Shown here: positions 24,427 to 37,300 of the stretch, in pieces
Numbering within the stretch: position 1 is the first letter of the stretch
Layout of the letters: each line of letters starts with the position of its first letter
Assembly: GCA_014529385.2 (NCBI GenBank)
Contig: CM043952.1
Location: 59,168,119 to 59,232,118, forward strand
From: Adiantum capillus-veneris
Taxonomy: Eukaryota; Streptophyta; Polypodiopsida; Polypodiales; Pteridaceae
Reading direction: 5' to 3'
Length of the DNA: 64,000 bases
The notes under the pieces: generated by a model
Database searches by the model: none
What the model was told of the DNA's origin: nothing
What the model saw: the letters and a program-made list of their open reading frames with translations, nothing else
Position numbers and translations under genes: made by a program

Positions 24427-26024
24427 CTGCGGGCCTGCTCTGATCATACACGCCATAGCACTAACCACCCACCCCATGAGCCACATGCCTTGAGCCTTGC
24501 TAGATTCCTTCTCATTCAGAGGTCTCGCTTGTTGTCCGCTGTCACGATCTGATCTGCATGCCTCTGTCTCTCTATCCAGTCCACCTCCAGCCTGGTCTCT
24601 TGCTGCGCCCGAATTCGACCAATAGCTTGCGACCGAACTCCCAAAGCATAAACTTTATAGAATTATGGGGATGACGAGTCATCTGCACCCCCAATCAATA
24701 CCCTATTTCATACCACCAGATTTCTAGTTATTGATCTCGACGTCAATGGGCATCTTGGGCTATATATCTCTGGGCGAAAAGAAGGGGTCGCCATTCCAGA
24801 GATAATATAAGCGAGGTTGCCATAGTCAAGGGCAGTGTGAGAAGCTCTTGGGGAAGGGCTCCTGTACTGGTCATTTACAAAGATGGTCTTCATCGTCAAG
24901 CTTTTGGGGGCATCGGAAGAAGTCCTTCTTGACCTGAAGCTTAGCAAGTGTAGCAGGAACGGCAGTGGGCTGGGCATCCATTGGAACAAGGGTGATCTGA
25001 GAGCCTCGGCCCATCTCTCCTGCTCCTTTGCTTGTGGTCTCTTGAAACTGCACACACCTATGTGTACAAGAAGCTGAGAGGGCCTGGTCAACCACAGGTT
25101 TCTCCATTTTTGTCAGCAATTTAGGGTCTTAAAGAACCAAAGTTCATTGAAGGTCGTTGGTGTGGCATTCAGTAGCCTCGATAGTAGAGCAACTCATGTA
25201 ACTACAGCTATGATGCGGTGATGGGCTATTGCAACAATAGCAACGCGGGCCCACTGAAGCAAGCTGACAGGGTGGCGTTGCAAGAGAAAGGATACAGGCC
25301 AAGGGGGATTTGGAGCTCCCTGCTCCTCTTGCCCGAAGATTGCCTCCATGGTCAAGGGTTCGCATTTAATAGATCAATCCAGGGCAGTGGTTGTAGTAGA
25401 GAACTGGGCAGTTTGCAGGCGTAACACCAAAAACTCTCGCTCCAACTCCAATGATGAATTCTTGTGACTCCTCCGGACTACGTAGGACCTCTTAAACAAT
25501 GATGCAGACCTTAGTACCACATAGGTATTGGATCTCTCCTGCAATGAATTGGAGGGCGACATACCCGAAGATATGATTATCTCACTGCCCTAATGATGTT
25601 GAGCATGGGGCTCGACTTGCTGGTGGGTGCCATCCCCATGAGTTTAATCCATCTCAGAATCATAGGATTTCTGAAGCTCTTCTATAACAAGCTTCAAGGA
25701 GTCAATTGCTCCTTTGTGATGTGTCTAGCAACTACATGTCTGTCCGTGTCCCTTCAGCTTGGCGATTGAGCATTGTTTCTTTAGCAAGTGAGATTGTGAA
25801 AGGACGTGACTATTGTGGTGGCATTGAGCACGATGCGAGGGAATTTGCTCAGTGCACGATATAGGTGCCATGGAAGAGGGGCAAGATAGATCATTAACTG
25901 CGAGTCGGCCACGTCTTTGTATAAGTGAGACTATTATGAAGAGCATTCCTGCCAGCCCGCACTGTCCAGGGTTGCCACCACAAGGAAATGTGGAGCTTGG
26001 AGATGGGACAAAATTGGGAGCAAA
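23028..26024. other. No recognisable gene; two further microsatellites
   Basis: It contains (TA)n(GA)n at 23773-23823 and (CT)n at 24390-24422. Minus-strand readings at 24708-25365 look somewhat protein-like (for example QVKKDFFRCPQKLDDEDHLC at 24871-25119) but are short, in shifting frames, and match nothing I know. Confidence 0.35.
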
Positions 26025-26219
26025 GCGTGCAAAGTAGGACTAAAATTAGAGGAAATATCACTAGTAGAGAAACCAGTCATGCATGGGGGGCTAGCAAGCG
26101 TGCAAAGTAGGACTAAAATTAGAGGAAATATCACTAGTAGAGAAACTAGTCATGCATGGGGGGCTAGCAAGCGTGCAAAGTAGGACTAAAATTAGAGGAA
26201 ATATCACTAGTAGAGAAAG
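26025..26219 (+). repeat. 73-bp tandem repeat, about 2.7 copies
   Basis: Units start GCGTGCAAAGTAGGACTAAA at 26025, 26098 and 26171. The third is cut by the copia insertion at 26222 and resumes at 31392 (GCAGTCATGCATGGGG). Confidence 0.9.
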
Positions 26220-26221
26220 CA
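26217..26221. repeat. Target-site duplication of Copia-1 (left)
   Basis: AAGCA, repeated exactly at 31392-31396 on the far side. Confidence 0.9.
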
Positions 26222-26448
26222 TGTTACCATATACATGTGGTAGTGATGTGTGTGAACACACTAGGACCGTCGGGGCATTTTTTCCTTCTTTAGGAGGTTT
26301 TTTCCCCCGTGCATTGTATATACGCCCATCACTCTAGGGCTATCTATCTTTCCATTGCACACAAAGTAATATACTCTCTATTGTGTGCCTTGAGCTTCCT
26401 TCGTCTTCTCCAACCTGTGTGTGTTTCTCTGCAACCCTAATTCCAACA
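26222..26448 (+). mobile_element. 5' LTR of Copia-1
   Basis: 227 bp, TG...CA ends. A TATA-like GTATATAC lies about 100 bp in, and the element RNA probably starts downstream of it. Confidence 0.95.
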
Positions 26449-26450
26449 AT

Positions 26451-26462
26451 TGGTATCAGAGC
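26451..26462 (+). promoter_or_regulatory. Primer-binding site of Copia-1, tRNA-Met
   Basis: TGGTATCAGAGC, two bases after the LTR. Confidence 0.95.
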
Positions 26463-26810
26463 AGGTCACGTCCTCCCGGGCTTAGTCGCCAGCTGCTCCA
26501 GCACACGCCTGCTCACTTTCTCCGATTTCAGTGAGCTTTGGCAAGCGTTCGCAGGTCGACAAATATTTTGGGGAAGCTCGAGGAGCTTGGTCTGCTCAGA
26601 ATTTTGATTTGGGCTCATTTCGGCCTCCGTTTCCACTACAGGCAGTATTGCACAGGCTATTTCGTCGTTCTGTGCAGATTTTCTGTCAGTGCCGTTTTCT
26701 GCATAACAGGTGCCTTATAGTCTTCTACGGTTTGTGCTATATAGCACAAGTTGTTCCCGCTCCATTTCTCCTATTTTTGGACAGTTTTCACATCAGGTGC
26801 AGCATTTACC
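26463..26810 (+). other. Leader of Copia-1
   Basis: About 350 bp between the primer site and the gag ATG. An upstream in-frame ATG at 26751 also exists, but protein homology begins at MADNNNIDVFKMF (26811), so I take 26811 as the start. Confidence 0.7.
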
Positions 26811-29800
26811 ATGGCTGACAACAACAACATAGATGTGTTCAAGATGTTTGCTGCTGAGGACAGGTTGGATGGGGACAACTACCCTATGTGGGCTTATATG
26901 ATGCAACACGTTCTTGTGTCAAAAGGTGTCTGGAACATTGTGCAGGGCATTGATGTACGTCCTGGTTCTGAAGATGTAGGCGATATTGAGGATGTTGCAG
27001 GTCTTGCTGCAAGGATTGCAGCTGTTAGAGTTGTTTTGCCTACAGCAGAACAAGCTCGTTGGGATGTTAAGGATGCGCAGGCTCATGCATTGATTGCGTT
27101 GTCTGTGAAGCGCACCATTATTCCTCACATCCGTTCAGTAAAATCTGCAAAACAGGCTTGGGATATTCTAGCAGGTCTTTATGCAAGCCGCAATGAGGCT
27201 AAAATTGCTTTGCTGCGTAAAGAGCTAGAGTCGAAGATTATGCATGAGGAAGATGATATGGACACTTTCCTTGCCAGTGTCAAGGATATCAATGAGCAAC
27301 TCATTTCTGCAGGTGAAGTCATTTCTGACAATTCCCTTGTGCAGACTGTTCTTGATGCCTTACCAGATTCCTACCAGACTTTTGCTAGTACTTGGAAACT
27401 GATGACCCAAGGAAATCCTGAAGTTGTCAAGTTTGATGCATTATGCACATTGCTGTTGCAAGAGTCACTTTCTAGAAAAAACAGGACTAGGCAGCGTGCA
27501 GTTGAACAGGCTTTTATTGCTTCTCAAAGAAAGGGTGGTAACAGTAATGCAGCCACTTCTTATGGTTCTGCTGCGAGTGGCAAAAATTCTGTTCCTAATG
27601 CTTTTTCTGGCAGCACTTCGTCTGGCAATTTTGGTGATAAGGGCAAAAAGAAGATGCGTTGCCATTATTGTAAAGCCAATGATCACTTGATCAAGTCGTG
27701 TCCTAAGTTGAAGGCCAAAGAGGCTAAGAAGAAAGAGGGTGGTTCCACTGCAAATGCTGGTTCCACTACAAATGCAGCCATTGTTGAGTCTTCTGTGAAA
27801 GGAGATTGTGATGCTGATGTTGATGCAGAATGGGATTTTAGCGCAGAGTGCACTTACAATCCTGCTGTCCATGATGCATGCTTGTCAGTTGCTGCAGATT
27901 CACATGTGTGGTATTTCGACAGTGGTGCTACAAAGCACATTACCTCACATCGTGAATTGTTTACCTCTCTCGAGTCTGTCCCTCATGGGAATTCAGTCAC
28001 TTGTGCCAACAACGCCTCTTATCCAGTTCACGGAGTTGGAAAGATTGTGCTCACTGCTGCTAATGGCAGTTCCTTCACACTTGTTGATGCACTTTATGTA
28101 CCTGGGATCAAGAAGAATCTATTGTCTGTATCCGCACTTGCTAGACTTGGACTTGTAGTCAAATTTGTGGATGACAGATGTACAGTTCATGATCTCAGTT
28201 TTGGTGATGAAATTGTTGCATCTGGGCTTTTGTGCCGTGGGCTGTATAAGCTCACTTTGTATGACAAGTGTGGACAAAATTTTGCAAATGCTGTTGCAGA
28301 TTCAAGGGCTATTTCAGATGCAAAACTTTGGCATGCACGTTTTGGTCATCTGAATTTTGCCAGTTTGCTGCGTTTGCAGAAATCTGATATGGTTGCTTCT
28401 TTGCCGCCTCTTGAAGCACCTATCAAACATGTTTGTGAAGGCTGTATTCTGGGTAAAATGCAGCGTTCTAAGTTTCCAAAGGATGGTTCAGTTAGGGCCA
28501 CATGCAGGTTGCAGCTTGTGCATAGTGACGTTTGTGGGCCCATGCAAACTCCGTCTTTGGGCAATTACCTGTACTTCGTGACTTTCATTGATGATTACTC
28601 CAGGCATGCATAGGTATTTCCGCTTAAAGCGAAGTCCGAAGTTTTTATGTGCTTCAAACAATTTTTGGCTATGGCTGAAAATGTCTCAAAATGTACTATG
28701 GGCACCCTCCGTTCCGATCGAGGGGGGGAGTATATGTCTCATGAATTTAATGCATTTCTGGCTAGTCGTGGGATAAAACACCAATGTACAGTGCCTTATA
28801 CACCTCAGCAAAATGGTGTTGCTGAGAGGAAAAACAGGTCACTAATGGAAATGGCACGATGTATGGTCAAAAGTCAAGCTTTGCCGCATTCTTTTTGGCT
28901 TGAGGCCATCATGTGTGCCACTTATGTACTTAACAGGTGTCCTACGAAAGCTTTGCAGTCTATTACTCCATATGAAGCATGGCATGATAGAAAACCTTCT
29001 ATTGAGCACATGCGTGTTTTTGGCTGTTTGGCATATGCTTTGGTGCCACAAGTGCAGCGCACAAAATTGGATGATAAGGCTGTCAAATGTATTTTTGTTG
29101 GTTATAGTGCTGAAAGCAAAGGTTACAGATTGTATCATCCGCAAACAAAACGTATTCTGGTTTCACGGGATGTAGTGTTTGTGGAAGACTCTGTTCAGCC
29201 CTTGCTGTCATGTACTAGAGACAGTAATGTAAGCTCACAGGACATTTATGACACTTTGTTGCCTCTTTTCAGTGGTGGAAATACGAATGTAAGTTCCAAT
29301 GAGGCAAATGTACAGCCTATGGGGGTTTTTGAAAATGTTTTAGAACAGCCTATCACTGATGCAGATGTACATGATGTACTTGATGAGGAAAGGGCTGAAA
29401 ATGAGCAGGCTAGAGGTATGCCAAAATGGCTGGTGCACACTTTGCGTGACAGTAAATTGGATGCACCTTTATCTAGTCGTACTCGTTCAGGCTCTCGCCA
29501 TGCATCTTATGCATCAGATTGTTATGCTTTGGCTGTGTCTAGTTTACATGATGTTGAGGAGCCTCTGTCTTTTGATGAAGCACAGAATTCAGAAAATTGG
29601 ATTGCTGCCATGAAATCAGAATATGATGCACTTATAGAGAATGACACATGGAATTTATGTGATTTGCCTCCTGGCAAAAAGGCCATTGGTACGAAGTGGG
29701 TTTACAAGTTGAAACGCAAGCCGGATGGTGAGATCGATCGCCATAAGGCTCGACTTGTTGCAAAGGGTTATGCACAACAAAAAGGCATAGATTATGAAGA

Positions 29801-31089
29801 GACTTTTGCTCCCACTTGTCGTATGACTACTGTGCGTTTTCTATGTGCATTGGCAGCTCATTTTGGTTGGGATGTACATCAATCAGACATTGTTACTGCT
29901 TTCTTGAATGGTGACATATTTGAGGAAGTTTATGTAACGCAGCCTCGCGATTTTGTCATAAAAGGACAAGAGGACAAAGTGTGCAAATGTAAGAAGGCTT
30001 TGTATGGGTTGAAGCAATCTCCTCGTGCTTGGTATGAGAAAGCTGACACTTATTTGGTTAAACGAAGCTTTCGTAACAGTCCAACAGAAAGCACATTGTA
30101 TGTAAAGCGTGAGGATGATGTATTTCTCATTGTGGTTCTTTATGTTGATGATTTGTGGACCAAATGAGAGACATATTGTTGAATTTAAGGCTGATTTGAA
30201 TGCTACTTTCAAGATGAAAGATTTGGGGTTGTTGCATCATTACTTGGGTATACAGTTTAAGCAGTGTGATGGTGGTATTGCTTTGTGTCAGAAAAGTTAC
30301 ATAGAGACATTGCTATGTAAGTTTGGACTTGAGGATTGCAAACCTATTGCCACTCCCATGGAAACAGGTTTGAAGTTGAGTCTACATGATGCTGGCGATC
30401 CTGCTGATGTCACTCTTTACCAAACTGCTGTTGGCTGCCTCATTTATGTATGCAACACGAGGCCAGATATTCAGTTTGCAGTCTCGCAGGTCAGCAGATT
30501 TATGCATAGCCCAGGGTCTGAGCATTGGCAGGCTGTCAAGAGGATTTTCCGCTACCTTAGTGGCACTTTACATCTTGGCTTGTTTTATCCCAAGGGGGGA
30601 TCATTGCCGCCAGACTTACATGCTTTTTCGGACTCAGATTGGGCTGGTTGTTTTGACACGCGAGTGTCCACAAGTGGTTTTTGTTTCATGCTTGGCAGTT
30701 CATGTATATCATGGTTGAGCAAGAAGCAACCTACTGTGGCCACTTCGAGTTGTGAGGCTGAGTACAGGGCAGTCTTCACAGCTACGGTTGAGTGTGTATG
30801 GCTCAGACGCCTTATGGCTGACTTGGGTGTTGGACAGGACACTGCCAACACTATCTACACTGACAGTCAGAGCGCATTGGCAGTTGCGAGGAACCCAGTT
30901 TTTCATGCTCGCACAAAGCACATTGAGGTGCATTACCACTATGTCAGGGAGAGGCTCTCAGCAGGAGAGATCAGCTTGGCTTATGTGCCAACACAGGACA
31001 ACCTTGCAGATCTTTTCACAAAGGCATTGTCTCGTGAGAAGCTTGAAGCTTTCCGCAAAGCTTTGGGCTTACTCCCCTTTGTGGACTGA
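26811..31089 (+). pseudogene. Copia-1 Gag-Pol, disrupted by a stop codon and a frameshift
   Basis: A single gag-pol reading in copia order. Gag N-terminus with DGDNYPMWAYMMQHVL, then the zinc knuckle CHYCKANDHLIKSCP (CX2CX4HX4C). Protease WYFDSGATKHIT; pre-integrase LWHARFGHL. Integrase core: HSDVCGPM, FIDDYSRHA and NGVAERKN. RT: KARLVAKGYAQQKGIDYEET and YVDD (30141-30152). RNase H: FSDSDWAGC, SSCEAEYRA and TDSQSALA. It ends at TGA 31087-31089. Two lesions appear against Copia-2: TGG to TAG at 28611-28613 in the integrase, and loss of 8 bp at 30155/30156, just after YVDD, which shifts the frame. Gag, protease and the RNase H coding stretch are otherwise open. Confidence 0.95.
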
Positions 31090-31152
31090 TCCTGTCCTCA
31101 GGGCATGGCACTTCCCTTTACTCATGTGCCAGCTCTCGTTCACCGCATCACT

Positions 31153-31162
31153 CCAGGGGGGA
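31153..31162 (+). promoter_or_regulatory. Polypurine tract of Copia-1
   Basis: The purine run AGGGGGGA, two bases before the 3' LTR, primes plus-strand synthesis. Confidence 0.85.
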
Positions 31163-31164
31163 TT

Positions 31165-31391
31165 TGTTACCATATACATGTGGTAGTGATGTGTGTGAAC
31201 ACACTAGGACCGCCGGGGCATTTTTTCCCTCTTTAGGAGGTTTTTTCCCCCGTGCATTGTATATACGCCCATCACTCTAGGGCTATCTATCTTTCCATTG
31301 CACACAAAGTAATATACTCTCTATTGTGTGCCTTGAGCTTCCTTCGTCTTCTCCAAGCTGTGTGTGTTTCTCTGCAACCCTAATTCCAACA
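31165..31391 (+). mobile_element. 3' LTR of Copia-1
   Basis: 227 bp. It differs from the 5' LTR at three sites (ACCGCCGG, TTCCCTC and CAAGCTG here). Confidence 0.95.
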
Positions 31392-31396
31392 AAGCA
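31392..31396. repeat. Target-site duplication of Copia-1 (right)
   Basis: AAGCA, identical to 26217-26221. Confidence 0.9.
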
Positions 31397-34026
31397 GTCA
31401 TGCATGGGGGGGCTAGCAAAGTGAGAGCTGCCTTGATTATGAAAGGAGGAGTTGGCCTACATCCAGCTAGCGAGAGCATTGCAAGGTTTTCCCTTTGGGG
31501 TGTTGGAGTCGGCCAGTGAGAGGACAAGTCTGTGTGTTTTCGACCTATGGAAGACATGAAGCCAAGAGGGATCAAAGGCTCTTGAATCTTACCGAGTTTC
31601 GTACATGCTTCCGCTTTACCACACCCTGTTCCTCCTTGACAGTGGATCCAATACATCTTGCAGTTGCATTCGACTGAACGGTCGGGTAGCGATGGTGAAT
31701 GAAATGGAAGCTTGTGAGATGTGTGTAGGAGAAGAAAAAGCAAAGATGGAGTTGCCAATGTTGCTTGCTTACCCATAATTTTTTTATTCCTTGCCTTGAG
31801 GGACAGATCAGTCAATAGCAGCACACAATGCAGAATGGTGGATGTGGTGATGTTCTTTGTGCTCTAAAGATCAACACCCAACCCAACGGACACATTAATT
31901 TTGTTCTCTCATGAGTGCAACCTCTCTAGCTGCTAGAAAATTTTGTTTCCAAGAGTTCTTTTTCTTTGGACTTCAGCTAATGCTGCATGTATGTCGACTC
32001 CTTGCATATTGGAGGGCTTTTCTTACATCAGATTCAAGCATTGACTCATACGTACTTTGTGCCAGAGCACTTTAGGAAGCCTACTTTACAACATAGATCA
32101 TGCTTTACATGAGATCAATAATAAGCTTCTCTTGCTGACATGTCTCGCTTACTCTAAAGATGGCCTCCTCTAAAGTGAAAGGATATCATTGAACAACTTG
32201 GAGCTCTGGTTGATGTAGATACACGATATTGGCACTGTCTAAGAGATGTTGTTTAACAAGATTGCAAGGGGAGAAAAGCAGAGATGGGCGTTCACTCTCC
32301 ACCAGAAGATTTGCACACGGGCCTGCCATTGCCACCCACTTAGCACCCTCCGCTAGTACACTCATTGACATATACTTAACTTTAAATATAAGTTTCAACC
32401 TTTAGGAGGTTCTACACTAGTAGTGTAGTACTATTGTGTTTATCAAAGAAGTGTCAACATTTTGAATGCTCGATTGAGTCCACCAAGCAGTTTTCCACTT
32501 CCACTATACCACATGTTTAAAGATGTTTCAAGGTCTCTTGAAAGCTTGCATAATTTTTAGGCTAGCTTTGTGCTGTTATACAAATTTTTAAGGCTATTTG
32601 ATAGGTTATGTAATTTTTTGGGCTTCAAAGCTATGTCTATGATATATGTGAAATTGCATTCTTTGCTCGGTTGGTAGAACCGTATTCATTGTTCTCAAGA
32701 ACCTCAAAAGCTGATCTCGATTACAATGTACCACTTCTTATCATGCTTAAGGGCTTCTTAAGTTAACTTCATTTGCTATCGGCATGCTAAACAATTATAC
32801 TTATATCACCTTTAATTGGCAGGCCTCGTGAAATTTTCACTTGTTCTTTCAGTTCCAAAACTTGCTTGGTATCTTTGTAGATACCCGTTAATAAACCATG
32901 TGGTCCACCCTACTCCATAAAATTCAATAATACAATCCTACCAATTGAGTCATATAATTTAGTTTTTAAAAAATACTAGGTGATCCAAATCTCTTCAACC
33001 TTTGTTCACTTTTCTCATAGACTCGCTTTGTTGAATTTTGTGTTGAAATTATCATTTTAATTTTCTTAATTTGAGATTTTTTCATATTCTCTTTGTCTAG
33101 TTTATTGTGTGTTCTTATGTCAATTCGTTGGTCTTATCTTTCCTATACCTCCTTTAAACGTTGATTTATCTCAATTCTTTGGTTTTATCTTTAATATACC
33201 TCGTTTTAACTTTGATTTATGTCCAATGTATCTCATGAAAATTAATTTTTAACTTTCTAAAATTATTTTGCATTTTAAATTGGTCACTTAAGTTTAATGA
33301 AAATAAAAGAGAACAAGCGAAATGGATTAAAGTACTTATAGGTTTGGTTCGCTTAAAAGCTTGGGACCAAAGGAAAGAAGTCTATAAAAGAGCAAAAATA
33401 ATTGCTATTTAATTTATCTTGGTCAAAGCTATATGTCAAGAAAGGATAAATTTAGCCCGAGTAACCTTAATCAAAGGTACATGACAAAGAGGGTTAATTA
33501 GAGCAATTATAGGAGTTTCAAAACAATAAAAATTAATTGTGTAAATTTTAAGTAATCAAATTCACTAATTAGAGTCTGAGTATGAAATCCGGCTCTAAGT
33601 ATGAAATCCGTGAAGCCGTAGAGTAAAATTAGAACATATAAGTGATAGTTTAAATTTGGTAGGTCTAAATTTAGCAGGTTGCAGGACCAGCTTTTAATAC
33701 CTCCAAAGGATTGTGCTAAGGTTTACAAAGGAGGTGAAGCTCCAAAGCCTACGAGTAAATGTTGCGCTAGAGTCTATCTACTGATTTAGAACTTGCTAAA
33801 ATTAAGACGAACTTTGGTAAAGATTAGTTAGCTTCAAAGAGTCTCCAAAGGATAGGGCAAAGGTTTTGCGCATGAGCTAGGTAAATTAAAGGTAAGACTC
33901 TAGCCCAAGGAGAGCCCAAGTCAGCTTTACAGAGCCTCCAAAGGATAGTGCAAAGGTTTTGCACATGAGCTAGTTAAATTGAAGGTAAGACTATGGTTTT
34001 TAAATAATGAAAGAAAAAGAAAAATA
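31397..34026. other. Sequence between the two copia elements, no gene recognised
   Basis: The left part continues the locus interrupted by Copia-1. The rest is AT-rich with no long open reading. A minus-strand reading of 167 codons at 31321-31824 runs partly inside the LTR and has no motif. Short direct repeats lie at 33577-33611 (GTATGAAATCCG twice) and 33836-33992. Confidence 0.4.
33836..33992 (+). repeat. Two spaced copies of a roughly 62-bp unit
   Basis: Copies at about 33836-33902 and 33931-33992 share CTCCAAAGGATAG[GT]GCAAAG, then ATGAGCTAG and AAGGTAAGACT. A weaker third copy lies near 33700. Confidence 0.75.
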
Positions 34027-34031
34027 CTAAG
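34027..34031. repeat. Target-site duplication of Copia-2 (left)
   Basis: CTAAG, repeated exactly at 38622-38626. Confidence 0.9.
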
Positions 34032-34258
34032 TGTTACCATATACATGTGGTAGTGATGTGTGTGAACACACTAGGACCGCCGGGGCATTTTTTCCCTCTT
34101 TAGGAGGTTTTTTCCCCCGTGCATTGTATATACGCCCATCACTCTAGGGCTATCTATCTTTCCATTGCACACTAAGTAACACACTCTCTATTGTGTGCCT
34201 CGAGCTTCCTTCGTCTTCTCCAAGCTGTGTGTGTTTCTCTGCAACCCTAATTCCAACA
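34032..34258 (+). mobile_element. 5' LTR of Copia-2
   Basis: 227 bp. It shares CACACTAAGTAACACACTC with its own 3' LTR, where Copia-1 has CACACAAAGTAATATACTC. This marks the two insertions as separate sublineages. Confidence 0.95.
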
Positions 34259-34260
34259 AT

Positions 34261-34272
34261 TGGTATCAAGGC
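34261..34272 (+). promoter_or_regulatory. Primer-binding site of Copia-2, mutated
   Basis: TGGTATCAAGGC, two changes from TGGTATCAGAGC. Pairing with tRNA-Met would be weakened at its far end. Confidence 0.85.
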
Positions 34273-34347
34273 AGGTCACGTCCTACCGGGCTTAGTCGCC
34301 AGCTGCTCCAGCACACGCCTGCTCACTTTCTCCGATTTCAGTGAGCT

Positions 34348-37300
34348 TTGGCAAGCGTTCGCAGGTCGACAAAACAGGCTTGGGATATTCTAGCAGGTCT
34401 TTATGCAAGCCGCAATGAGGCTAAAATTGCTTTGCTGCGTAAAGAGCTAGAGTCGAAGATTATGCATGAGGAAGATGATATGGACACTTTCCTTGCTAGT
34501 GTCAAGGATATCAATGAGCAACTCATTTCTGCAGGTGAAGTCATTTCGGACAGTTCCCTTGTGCAGACTGTTCTTGATGCCTTACCAGATTCCTACCAGA
34601 CTTTTGCTAGTACTTGGAGACTGATGACCCAAGGAAATCGTGAAGTTGTCAAGTTTGATGCATTATGCACATTGCTGTTGCAAGAGTCACTTTCTAGAAA
34701 AAATAGGACTAGGCAGCGTGCAGTTGAACAGGCTTTTATTGCTTCTCAAAGAAAGGGTGGTAACAGTAATGCAGCCACTTCTTATGGTTCTGCTGCGAGT
34801 GGCAAAAATTCTGTTCCTAATGCTTTTTCTGGCAGCACTTCGTCTGGCAATTTTGGTGATAAGGGCAAAAAGAAGATGCGTTGCCATTATTGTAAAGCCA
34901 ATGATCACTTGATCAAGTCGTGTCCTAAGTTGAAGGCCAAAGAGGCTAAGAAAAAAGAGGGTGGTTCCACTGCAAATGCTGGTTCCACTACAAATGCAGC
35001 CATTGTTGAGTCTTCTGTGAAAGGAGATTGTGATGCTGATGTTGATGCAGAATGGGCTTTTAGCGCAGAGTGCACCTACAATCCTGCTGTCCATGATGCA
35101 TGCTTGTCAGTTGCTGCAGATTCACATGTGTGGTATTTCGACAGTGGTGCTACAAAGCACATTACCTCACATCGTGAATTGTTTACCTCTCTCGAGTCTG
35201 TCCCTCATGGGAATTCAGTCACTTGTGCCAACAACGCCTCTTATCCAGTTCACGGAGTTGGAAAGATTGTGCTCACTGCTGCTAATGGCAGTTCCTTCAC
35301 ACTTGTTGATGCACTTTATGTACCTGGGATCAAGAAGAATCTATTGTCTGTATCCGCACTTGCTAGACTTGGACTTGTAGTCAAATTTGTGGATGACAGA
35401 TGTACAGTTCATGATCTCAGTTTTGGTGATGAAATTGTTGCATCTGGGCTTTTGTGCCGTGGGCTGTATAAGCTCACTTTGTATGACAAGTGTGGACAAA
35501 ATTTTGCAAATGCTGTTGCAGATTCAAGGGCTATTTCAGATGCAAAACTTTGGCATGCACGTTTTGGTCATCTGAATTTTGCCAGTTTGCTGCGTTTGCA
35601 GAAATCTGATATGGTTGCTTCTTTGCCGCCTCTTGAAGCACCTATCAAACATGTTTGTGAAGGCTGTATTCTGGGTAAAATGCAGCGTTCTAAGTTTCCA
35701 AAGGATGGTTCAGTTAGGGCCACATGCAGGTTGCAGCTTGTGCATAGTGATGTTTGTGGGCCCATGCAAACTCCGTCCTTGGGCAATTACCTGTACTTCG
35801 TGACTTTCATTGATGATTACTCCAGGCATGCATGGGTATTTCCGCTTAAAGCGAAGTCCGAAGTTTTTATGTGCTTCAAACAATTTTTGGCTATGGCTGA
35901 AAATGTCTCAAAATGTACTATGGGCACCCTCCGTTCCGATCGAGGGGGGGAGTATATGTCTCATGAATTTAATGCATTTCTGGCTAGTCGTGGGATAAAA
36001 CACCAATGTACAGTGCCTTATACACCTCAGCAAAATGGTGTTGCTGAGAGGAAAAACAGGTCACTAATGGAAATGGCACGATGTATGGTCAAAAGTCAAG
36101 CTTTGCCGCATTCTTTTTGGCTTGAGGCCATCATGTGTGCCACTTATGTACTTAACAGGTGTCCTACGAAAGCTTTGCAGTCTATTACTCCATATGAAGC
36201 ATGGCATGATAGAAAACCTTCTATTGAGCACATGCGTGTTTTTGGCTGTTTGGCATATGCTTTGGTGCCACAAGTGCAGCGCAGAAAATTGGATGATAAG
36301 GCTGTCAAATGTATTTTTGTTGGTTATAGTGCTGAAAGCAAAGGTTACAGGTTGTATCATCCGCAAACAAAACGTATTCTGGTTTCACGGGATGTAGTGT
36401 TTGTGGAAGACTCTGTTCAGCCCTTGCTGTCATGTACTAGAGACAGTAATGTAAGCTCACAGGACATTTATGACACTTTGTTGCCTCTTTTCAGTGGTGG
36501 AAATACGAATGTAAGTTCCAATGAGGCAAATGTACAGCCTATGGGGGTTTCTGAAAATGTTTTAGAACAGCCTATCACTGATGCAGATGTACATGATGTA
36601 CTTGATGAGGAAAGGGCTGAAAATGAGCAGGCTAGAGGTATGCCAAAATGGCTGGTGCACACTTTGCGTGACAGTAAATTGGATGCACCTTTATCTAGTC
36701 GTACTCGTTCAGGCTCTCGCCATGCATCTTATGCATCAGATTGTTATGCTTTGGCTGTGTCTAGTTTACATGATGTTGAGGAGCCTCTGTCTTTTGATGA
36801 AGCAAAGAATTCAGAAAATTGGATTGCTGCCATGAAATCAGAATATGATGCACTTATAGAGAATGACACATGGACTTTATGTGATTTGCCTCCTGGCAAA
36901 AAGGCCATTGGTACGAAGTGGGTTTACAAGTTGAAACGCAAGCCGGATGGTGAGATCGATCGCCATAAGGCTCGACTTGTTGCAAAGGGTTATGCACAAC
37001 AAAAAGGCATAGATTATGAAGAGACTTTTGCTCCCACTTGTCGTATGACTACTGTGCGTTTTCTATGTGCATTGGCAGCTCATTTTGGTTGGGATGTACA
37101 TCAATCAGACATTGTTACTGCTTTCTTGAATGGTGACATATTTGAGGAAGTTTATGTAACGCAGCCTCGCGGTTTTGTCATAAAAGGACAAGAGGACAAA
37201 GTGTGCAAATGTAAGAAGGTTTTGTATGGGTTGAAGCAATCTCCTCGTGCTTGGTATGAGAAAGCTGACACTCATTTGGTTAAACGAGGCTTTCGTAACA

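Larger units (their letters stand above)
26222..31391 (+). mobile_element. Copia-1, full-length Ty1/copia element with TSD
   Basis: 5170 bp, bounded by two 227-bp LTRs (TGTTACC...TTCCAACA) and a perfect 5-bp duplication. It has a tRNA-Met primer site, a leader, a gag-pol reading and a polypurine tract. The LTRs differ at three positions (about 98.7% identity), so insertion is fairly recent. It landed inside a 73-bp tandem repeat. Gag-pol carries one nonsense codon and one 8-bp deletion relative to Copia-2, so this copy is not autonomous. Confidence 0.97.

Noticed and set aside
24708-25365. Possible zinc-knuckle Gag on the minus strand
   Set aside because: The Cys/His spacing (CYCCNSPSPHHSC) does not fit CX2CX4HX4C and no other Gag motif is present.
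26025-26219. CRISPR-like array
   Set aside because: The 73-bp units are directly adjacent without variable spacers, and the context is a plant genome.
25852-26337. Short readings over the 73-bp repeat
   Set aside because: Openness comes from the repeat unit; the frame is broken by the Copia-1 insertion.
31321-31824. 167-codon minus-strand reading as a gene
   Set aside because: Part of it is inside the Copia-1 3' LTR and it has no recognisable domain.
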